Positions 1 to 8,000 of a stretch of 13,155 bases of DNA are shown piece after piece. Position numbers and translations under genes: made by a program. The notes below the pieces were generated by a model. It ran no database searches. It had not been told where the DNA came from and was given only the letters and a program-made list of their open reading frames with translations. Within the stretch, counting starts at the first letter, position 1; every line of letters starts with the position of its first letter. Source of the stretch: Pleurotus ostreatus/Saccharomyces cerevisiae fusant (lineage: Eukaryota; Opisthokonta); assembly GCA_024196135.1 (NCBI GenBank), contig JAMQCK010001003.1, positions 1 through 13,155 on the forward strand, written 5' to 3'.

Positions 1-960
1 TCCCACGCTCCTCCGCCAGCGTCGTTGCTCGTCGTCTGCCGTGCCTCGTGCCGCGCGCTCGCCGGGCTCGAAAGCTCGCCGCTCGGCATTTGCCGAGAAC
101 GCGCGCGACCGCCTCGGGATCGCGCACGCGCGCTGACCGTCGGACCACGCGTCCAGGGCGAATGCCGAGGACACGCAGCGCTCGTCGGGTAGCACGCTGA
201 GGCGCAGATGCGCCCGCGTCGACCCGTTCCCCATCGCGCGCGCGTTCGCGCCGGCTCGGCGCATGCCGGTCCGGTCCGGCCCGTTCTGTGCCGCCCCGCG
301 CGGGTCGACGCGTCACCCTGCGCTGCTGCCTGCGCGTCGTACTGCGCGTCCGGGTCCATCGCCCCCGCACCCCAGTAACATTGCGCGGCGGTGATTTGCA
401 CGCCACGCGTCAGAAATACCGCCGCCTCACCACGCACCGCCGCATGCGACCGGACATCGCGTGTGTGTGTGTCCGCGCGTTTGCCGCACGTACACGCTCG
501 GCGCATCGCCCACGCAATAGACCGACATGCGCGTGACGTGGCCAGGCCACGACAAGCGGCGATTGACGCACACCTGTAGCGGCAGCTGGCACGCACTACC
601 GCGCGCAGTGCGCGCAGGAGGTGGTCGGTCGTGTTACAATGGGAGGGGGTGGTAGCGGGGTAGGGTTGGGCGGCAGATATCGCCGGCGCGCGACGCGCAG
701 GGCTGCCAGGTGACACGTCATAGGACGTGTGGCGGGGCGGTGGCGAGGCAAAGGCGGGGCGGGAGCGGCGACGCAGTACGAGTAGGAAGAAAGGAGAGGA
801 AAGACAGCGCGCGGCAAGGCAGCCGGCGCGCGTCGAGTGGAGGAAGGTGGTGGTCAGGAGCAAGGACGGTCGGGTGCGAGCGCAGCCGAATTTTTCCGGC
901 TGAGCACGTGACCGGAAGCGTCGGCGCGACCAGCTGTCGACAGTCATCGAGTCGAGGTCA
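1..960. other. GC-rich flanking DNA, no gene recognised
   Basis: This stretch is very GC- and CpG-rich, with many GCGC/CGCG runs and a short GT run near 470. The open frames in it are short, low-complexity translations rich in Arg, Ala and Pro that appear on both strands, as expected from GC-rich non-coding sequence. No protein motif, tRNA or rRNA was recognised. It may be host promoter or intergenic sequence, or part of an exon whose gene lies outside the window. The sequence here does not decide between these. Confidence 0.5.
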
Positions 961-967
961 TTATATA
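905..967 (+). promoter_or_regulatory. Possible host promoter motifs (E-box, palindrome, TATA)
   Basis: A CACGTG E-box core lies at 905-910, an 8-base palindrome TGTCGACA at 935-942, and TATATA at 962-967. The E-box is the classical site of fungal bHLH factors. The spacing is compatible with a plus-strand core promoter, but no convincing coding region follows before the retrotransposon at 1419. Each motif is short enough to occur by chance, so this is only a weak suggestion of a promoter now separated from its gene by the insertion. Confidence 0.18.
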
Positions 968-1418
968 GCGGATGTGCAGTCTCATAAGACTGGGCTTAGA
1001 GGGGGATGTCAGAAACTGGCTTAGGTATGAATAGAAACACTCAATAGCGATAAATAAGGCCTATACTGGCTTATTTCATGTGGGTCCTCCGATCTGTCCA
1101 GTTTTTGGCATGAGACTGAATATTGACCGCAATATAAGCTCAATCATTCACTGTAAGTCAATCCTGAGGGTGTCTCTTCTGGTTCATCTCGATTTCTGGC
1201 AGTGTAGACAATGGAAATACGGTTTCGGACGGTGTACGGGCTCGCGGGCCGAATGCCGATTTCAGCTCGTTGGCCTGCTCGACAACGTCTGCAGCTCCCG
1301 GACTTTCACGCGCCGCTCCGAAACCTGCATAGGCGTAAAGAGCGCCTATAAAAACGGGGTATCATGTACTGAAACCAGGGATATGGTGCATAAGGCGTAC
1401 CAGAACTGCAGCCAGCCC
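961..1418. other. Lower-GC flanking DNA next to the insertion, no gene recognised
   Basis: Base composition drops noticeably compared with 1-960. A 128-aa frame is open at 1080-1466 but runs into the 5' LTR, has no recognisable motif and is probably fortuitous. A TATAAAAA sequence lies at 1347-1354, about 65 bases before the LTR. The five bases immediately before the element, at 1414-1418, read AGCCC. If the insertion is simple, a 4-6 base copy ending in CCC should follow the 3' LTR just beyond the window. Confidence 0.45.
1052..1076. repeat. Small AT-rich inverted repeat (hairpin)
   Basis: AAATAAG at 1052-1058 plus CC at 1060-1061 pairs with GG and CTTATTT at 1068-1076, around a six-base loop (TATACT). 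This gives nine pairs with one bulged G. It stands out in the GC-rich surroundings but is short. No T-tract follows it and no function can be assigned. Confidence 0.3.
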
Positions 1419-1813
1419 TGTGGAGAACCTTATATCGGGCATCCTCGGCGAGACCGCACGGTCTGAGGTGAGGACTTGAGCGAGTCTTTTATGTACTTTT
1501 ACTATTCGAACTGCGAGGCCACGCGCGATCCCCGTGATCGCACGCGACCTCATATGTCACGCGCATGTATACGTAGTCACAGACACGAGTTGAACACGCA
1601 TCCTTTTTACCATCATCATCTTTTCCCTCGCAGCTCGGCCGGAGGCCTCGCAGCTAAGAGAACGGTTGGCAGGCTAGGACCGCCTCCGTAGATACAGTCG
1701 AGGAATCCAGGATTGCCGGTGACCTCCTGTATCGCCTCGCCAGCAGGCGACCACTCCGCGTCGACGCTTTACGCCTCCGTGAGAGAGCCCTCCCGGAGCC
1801 CCAGGTCTCCACA
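1419..1813 (+). repeat. 5' long terminal repeat (395 bp)
   Basis: It matches 12760-13155 throughout apart from one T/A substitution and a one-base T-tract length difference. It begins TGTGGAGA and ends TCTCCACA. It should hold the promoter (U3), R and U5. A TATA-like TTATATC sits only about a dozen bases from the left end, and a CT-rich stretch at 1601-1629 could be the initiation zone, but neither is certain. No ATG occurs from 1571 up to the Gag start at 2071, which fits transcription starting in the middle of the LTR or later. Confidence 0.96.
1525..1541. repeat. Inverted repeat inside the 5' LTR
   Basis: GCGATC at 1525-1530 and GATCGC at 1536-1541 form a perfect six-base inverted repeat around a five-base CCCGT spacer, with two further pairs beyond a mismatch. 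The same sequence is present in the 3' LTR at 12866-12882. It could be a binding site for a dimeric regulator in U3, or an RNA hairpin. There is no direct evidence for either. Confidence 0.35.
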
Positions 1814-2070
1814 GAGTGGACGTTAAGGGGTCTCACGGAGACGAAGGGCAACCAGCCCAGAGTCCTAGACTCAATAGGACTTCGTCCATTACTTTCCCGC
1901 GGCGAGGTGAGTTTTTCGACCCTTCCGCCTCGTGCTTATATTTTTCCCCTCCTCCCACACCGCGCTACGAGCCTCTTCTACTAGCCGCCGCGTCGGACGG
2001 AGATTCTACCCGCGCGGTAGCCTACGAACACGAAGCCCGTTCCTCGCCGAGCCCGCAGGGAAGCAACCGC
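1814..2070 (+). other. Leader between 5' LTR and Gag start, with candidate primer binding site
   Basis: The leader holds no ATG in any frame, so the first AUG available to a ribosome is at 2071. The frame of Gag-Pol is open through it from 1783 but has no AUG here. A primer binding site should lie next to the LTR. The best candidate begins with TGG at 1817 (TGGACGTTAAGG), three bases after the LTR end, where TGG would pair with a tRNA CCA end. I cannot match it to a particular tRNA. The LTR junction also forms a small inverted repeat, TCCAC-AGA-GTGGA, at 1808-1820. A search for Tf1-type self-priming complementarity to the LTR found only six bases, CCACTC at 1751-1756. Confidence 0.5.
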
Positions 2071-5000
2071 ATGTCGAGCGCTAGCCGAGCAGGCGAGGAC
2101 TCGGGAGGGGACGGAGGCGCACCTCGTGGTGACGAGACGCAAGGCCGCTCCACCTCACCGGGCGACGCAGATAAGGAGGACCGCATGTCCCGACGCTACG
2201 TCCTGGATCAGGCATTCCAGCAGTTCAACACACCCCAGGCTGATGACGAGGGTCTGCCCGCGATCTTCAACACCGGAAGGAAGAGGTTGGATTGGATGAT
2301 CAACCACCGCCTGCTGGACGCAGAAGACATTGTCGACCGCGGCGTCCCGGCTGACAAGCGCTTCAAGCGCTTCTCCTTGCGCCCCGAGCTTTTGGACCTC
2401 GTCGACCTAGTCGTCTCCCTCACGCAGGACGTACTGTCCTCGATGGCTTCCGCCACGATGGAGGACTCCTCTGAGGAGGGACCGCGATGGGATTTCGACG
2501 CGCGGGGGATTCTGAGAGAGAACTTGGGAGGCGGCGACACCATCGCCGGGCTGAACCTAGCCTGGACGGCCTTCAATCGACGATGCTCGCAAGCTCTGAG
2601 CGTATACCGCAAATATCGTACTCGCATCGAGAAGCACATCGCTGGGGAGACTCCCCCGCCTCTGTCGCCTCTCACGACGCCGGGCTCGGTGTACCGCGAG
2701 CTTCCCGGTATGGGCGATGCAGAGCAGCAGCTGCGGTTTCTACTGGGGTCAGTACCCGGGTACGACAACGGTAATAGGGAGGCCTCGGCGCTTGAGCGTA
2801 GGCGCTTCCTCGAGAAACCGGCGGAATCCATCGCGCCGCCGCCGTCGCCGCTGACAAGGGCCTTCCCGATGCGCCTTCCAGAAAGGGACCCCGTTACGCG
2901 GTACTACGACGGGGAGGCCATGAAGGACCGGCCCTTCGGTAAAGCATACGAGACTTGGAGCTGGCTGAAGCAGGACTCGGCGGGGGGATCGAAACTCAAT
3001 ACGCCAGCGCAGCACGAGGAGAAGAAGAAAGGGCTGAAGTTCGTGAAGCAGAGCAAGGACGACCCCTCCGTGCGCGAGGCCACGAGCTCGTCAAAGAAGT
3101 CCAAGAAGAAGGAATCCGAGTCGAAGAATTGGCGCGAACGAGACTCCCCGCTGCAGCTCGGAGAGTCGATCTCCATGTTCGGGTCTCTGGCGAGCCGCAA
3201 GACGCGGCAGCAGATGCTCGCGGTAGAGTCGGCGTCCACGGGAGGCGGATCAAAGAAGAAACGAACACGCTCCAGGCGGCGCAAGAAGGAGAAGGGCGGC
3301 CGCGACCAGGACGACGGGAAAGGAGGCGAGAAAAGGTCAAGCGAGTCGGCTAAGCGCGGCGGAGACGACCATCACGACCCGGCGCCGCACTTCAAGACTC
3401 AGCCCGGAGACGGCCCGCCCTCCGACGACGATGACGACGACGACGATGACGACGACGACGACGATAGCTCGAGCTCGGAGGACGACGTCGTGGATTTGAA
3501 CGAGGACGATGAGCCGCCTTTAATCCCGTTCGGGACCGTAGCACCTACTGTCCAATCCAGCATCAAGCCCGATCAGCTCCCCGCCTGGAATGGTGATAAA
3601 TCGACCGCAACTGAGTTCTTGGCGTCCGTGTACGAGTACGCCAACAGCGGGGGCTACTTGAATCAAGCGGTGGGCTTCTGGATGTGGACGAGGCTAGAGC
3701 GCGGCTCGCCCGTATGGCAGTGGTACATGACGCTGTCCGACTCACTGAAGGGGTATATGAAGAAGAGCGCGCACCAATTTCTGGGAGTGATCCAGCGCGA
3801 CTATCTGGGACCGAAATGGATTCGTGATCTCGCCACCGAATACCAGTTCCAGTCCTTCCGCGAGCCGAGGCACCGTCATGAGACACCGAGCCAGTTCATC
3901 TACAGGCGCATCATCGCCTGTCGCGCGCTCGCCTTCGCACCGATGAATTCCAAGGAGGAAGTGAAGATGATTCTCGGCGTGGCACCCCCCAGCTGGGGGA
4001 TAATTCTGGTCCCTTCTTCGATCAAGAGCACAGATGAGCTGTCGAGCCGCGTGCTGCAGTTTGAGGAAGAGTTGACTAATGCGTCGCGCTCGTCGGGGAA
4101 CGACTTGAAGTCTCAGGTTGCGGCAGTCATGAAGGAGATCGGATACGCTGCCTCGCCCTCGTCAAGGCCGCGCATATTCCCAAAGCGCAGCGCCTCGGTC
4201 TTTGACGTCGAGGCTGAGGAGAGCGGAGAGGCGGCGGAGCCCCCGGACGAAGATCGCCTTGCCGGAGACATGCTCGCCGTTGCCTACAGCGTAGCATCGG
4301 CGAGGGACAAGGCTCGACCTCAGCCGCCGAGGAAGTACGCCCCGCGCAACGACGTCAAATCCAAGAAGAAACCTCCCTCGCCCTGCAGGCCGTGTGGCAG
4401 TCCGTACCACTGGAACCAAGACTGCCCCCACTGGCAGGAGTATCAGCGCGACCGAGTCAAGGAGGGCTTCCTGGTAGACACCGAGGATTCAGAAGCCGAA
4501 CGAGCCTATAACGTCGCCTACTATCTGAGTGGACAGGGTTTTGAGTGGGCGGCATCTGAAGATCGCGACGAGTCGATCGAGCAGGAGCATAAGTCCCAGG
4601 AAGAGACGGCGACGGAGGGCGATGGGCAGGAAGGAGCTGGAAAGGCAAGCGAAAAGGAGTCGGTGTTTGTGGTCACAGCGCAGAGCTTCGTCTCCCGCAT
4701 AGAGGAGATCGAGGACGACTATTGGTACGAGGGAGAGCTGCTCCCCGCGGACTCTCCCTACATCCTCGAGAGCATCTACGAGGAGGACGCGGAGGAGCCG
4801 ACCCGAACGGGGGCGGTAGACGAGGTATACGACGCCGAATGGGAGGCTCAGCCCGTCGAGCCCACGGACAGGCCGCCGGACGACCCCAGCGAGACACCCC
4901 GACCGTACGAGCCTTGGAAGGTGTACTTAACTCCGAGAATAGACAAGAAGAAGGCGGAGGGAGTCGGCTCGTCGGTCCTCAGCGTGCGAGGTCATTTGGG

Positions 5001-8000
5001 GTCGGAGCACGAGGACGAGATCGATGAGCGCCTCGACTCTTGCGCCAGCATCTCTCTGGTCAGCGGGGAGACTTACGACGCGATGAAGGATAAGCCCAAG
5101 CTCCACCAAGGCGCCAAGATGAAGCTCTGGCAGCTAACGGATAAATCAGTATCCATACGAGGGTATGTGATGATGCCGGTGGTCATACGCATGGACGACG
5201 GGACGCTGGTGAGGATGATCGTACGCATGTACGTCGTGGAAGGGATGACTGTCCCGGTCCTCTTGGGCGAAGACTTTCAGCAAGCGTACGAGGTCTCGGT
5301 TCGCCGCAGCCTCGAGGAGGGGACGGTGGTCATGTTCGGTAATGGACAGTACACGAAGACCGCGCAACAAGCCTCCCGCGACAAAGAGGTGCGGAAGGAG
5401 GTGCAGAATGTCGAGAAGGCCTACATAGGAGAGAAGCCGACGCACAGCTTCCTGAAGAAGGCGGCGAGACACCGCTACCAGCGCGCCTTCAAGGACAAGA
5501 AGAAGAGAGCTGATCAGGAAGACCACGTCATCCGAGCTGCCGAGGACGTCGTTATCAAGCCCGAATCGGTGTCGAAAGTCAAGGTCAGCGGGCCATTCGA
5601 CGTGGAGGGAGACTGGATCGTCGAGAAGGAGATGATCGCTGCGACGCAGGATCAGCCTTTCGTAGTCCCCAATACGCTGGTCAACGCGAGCACGCCATTC
5701 GTGCCAGTTGCGAACTTGGCGACGGTCCCGCGGCGCATCCGGGTAGGAGAGGCGCTGGGGACGGCACACCGTAGCGAGGACTTCTTCGATACACCGCGAA
5801 CTCAGGAGGAGTATGACCAGTACCGCAAGCACGCAGCGTTCCTGAGCACAGCTTGCGCGGTGAAGGAGGACCTAGAACAGCGTCAAAGCGAGCCGCCGAA
5901 AGACGAGGAGCCGAGGCCGCCGGTACGCGAGAAGGCGAAGGTGCGATTCCATATGCCGGAGACGCAGAACTACGAAGCGTGGAAGGAGGGGCGAAGGTCG
6001 TTCCCGATGCCGGACACGAAGACCTACGAGTCCTGGAAGAACTCGTTCGCAAAGCAGAGGGAAGCAGAAGGCGAGGGCGACGAAGACGAGGAAGGTGGGG
6101 TAGGACCCAAGACGGCTGAGATGCCCGACACGAGGGACATAACCTCCGAGGAATTCAGGCGCACCTTGGACGTGGGCGTACTCCCGGATCATCTGAAGGG
6201 CGCCGCATGGGAGATGCTGGAAAGGCGAAAAGGCGCGTTCGCTCTAGACGGCAGATTAGGAAACCACCCCGCGATGGCCAAGATACGCACAGAGGAAGGA
6301 GCGGAGCCGATAGCGACCCCGATGCGAGGCTCCTCGCCAGCAAAGAAAGCGGTCATGGACGAGCAGATCGACAAGTGGTTTGAGCAGGGAGTCATCGAGG
6401 CATCGCGAAGCCCGTGGAGCGCGCCAGTGGTGATAGCTTATAGGAACGGGAAACCCAGATTCTGCGTGGACTATCGACGGCTCAATGCGGTAACCATCCC
6501 GGACGAATTCCCTATTCCTCGACAGCAAGAGATACTCGCATCGCTGGCAGGCTCGCAAGTCCTGTCGTCCCTCGACGCACTGTCGGGTTTCACGCAGCTC
6601 CGCCTGGACCCGAGCGACATCGAAAAGACGGCCTTCCGCACGCACCGTGGATTATTCCAGTTCAAGAGGATGCCCTTCGGCTTGCGTAATGGGCCGTCGA
6701 TTTTCCAGAGGGTCATGCAGTCGGTGCTAGCGCCCTACCTCTGGTTATTCGCCCTCGTATACATTGACGACATAGTCGTCTACTCGCGTTCATTCGAAGA
6801 GCACATCGAGCATTTGGACAAGGTTCTCGGCGCAATCGAGGAGGCGAACATCACACTATCCCCACAGAAGTGCCATCTCTTCTACGACTCGATTGTCCTG
6901 CTTGGTCATAAAGTCTCGCGGCTGGGGCTCTCGACTCACTACGAGAAAGTCAAGGCCGTACTGGAGATGAAGCGCCCCAACACCGTCTCGGAGCTACAGA
7001 CGTTCCTTGGGATGCTGGTATACTTCAACGCGTTTATCCCTTATTACTCGGACGTCTGCGGGCCGTTGCATGGGCTACTACGCAAAGGCGAGCCTTGGCG
7101 CTGGGGGGCGGAACAAGAGTATGCATTTCTGCAGGCAAAAAAAGCGCTTCAGCGCGCGCCGGTTCTTGGGCACCCAATGGAAGGTCGGCCCTATCGCCTG
7201 TATACGGACGCGTCGGACAACGCGCTCGGTTGCGCCCTGCAGCAAGTGCAGCCCATGCGAGTCGGAGACCTCAAAGGGACGGCAGCGTACGAGAAGTTGA
7301 AGGAGGCTCACACCAAAGGGCAGCCCGTACCGCGCTTCGTGACGCGAGCCTCGAATCGGACGAAGGACGCTCCAGAGCGTGATGAGTGGGGGGCGACGCT
7401 GGACGAGACGACAGTACATGTCGAGAGAGTCATAGCCTACTGGTCACGCACTTTTAAGGGAGCCGAGGCGCGCTACAGCACGACCGAACGGGAAGCTCTT
7501 GCCGCTAAAGAAGGGCTCATCAAATTCCAGCCATATCTCGAGGGATCGTCGATTCTGCTCATCACAGACCACAGCGCGCTGCAATGGGCGAGGACCTACG
7601 AGAATAGCAACAGAAGGCTAGCGACTTGGGGGGCGGTCTTCTCTTCGTACATGCCGGGGATGGAGATCACACACCGCGCGGGACGAGTGCATTCCAACGT
7701 CGACCCGCTGTCAAGAATCCCCAGAGATCCCCCTCCCTACGTTACACCCAGACCGCCGGCAACTCCCCCTCTACGAACCGACTCCGCGACGGCCGCGCTG
7801 CGAGAAGAGATGCGCTCGCGGGAGAAGGCTGAGCGCGCTTTCGTAGGGATGTCACTGGGCAGCTACGTCGAGGACGCGCCTCAAGCGTACGCAGTGCAGA
7901 CCAGGCGCTCGTCCCGTCTTGCACGTCGGGGGGCGGAGGAAGCGGCAGCACAGGAGGAAAAACCTCCGGAGGTTGTTCCAGCGCAGAGAGAGGAGCAGTC

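Noticed and set aside
470..482. Short GT run as a microsatellite
   Set aside because: Only a few GT units are present, too short to be notable.
1080..1466. 128-aa plus-strand frame in the flank as a host gene
   Set aside because: It has no motif, runs across the LTR boundary and stops inside the LTR. It could equally be a random open frame.
1907..1984. Possible 78-base intron: GTGAGT donor at 1907, CTACTAG acceptor ending 1984, with a pyrimidine tract
   Set aside because: It lies in the leader, and an intron spliced from the genomic RNA would be lost on retrotransposition. Without cDNA it is only a chance match to short signals.
1816..2070. Extension of Gag-Pol upstream of 2071 from a GTG at 1816
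   Set aside because: Eukaryotic translation rarely starts at GTG, and no in-frame ATG exists before 2071. The open frame there overlaps the expected primer binding site.
5146..5832. 228-aa open frame on the minus strand
   Set aside because: It is the antisense shadow of the protease-linker region of Gag-Pol in GC-rich codons, and its translation has no recognisable motif.
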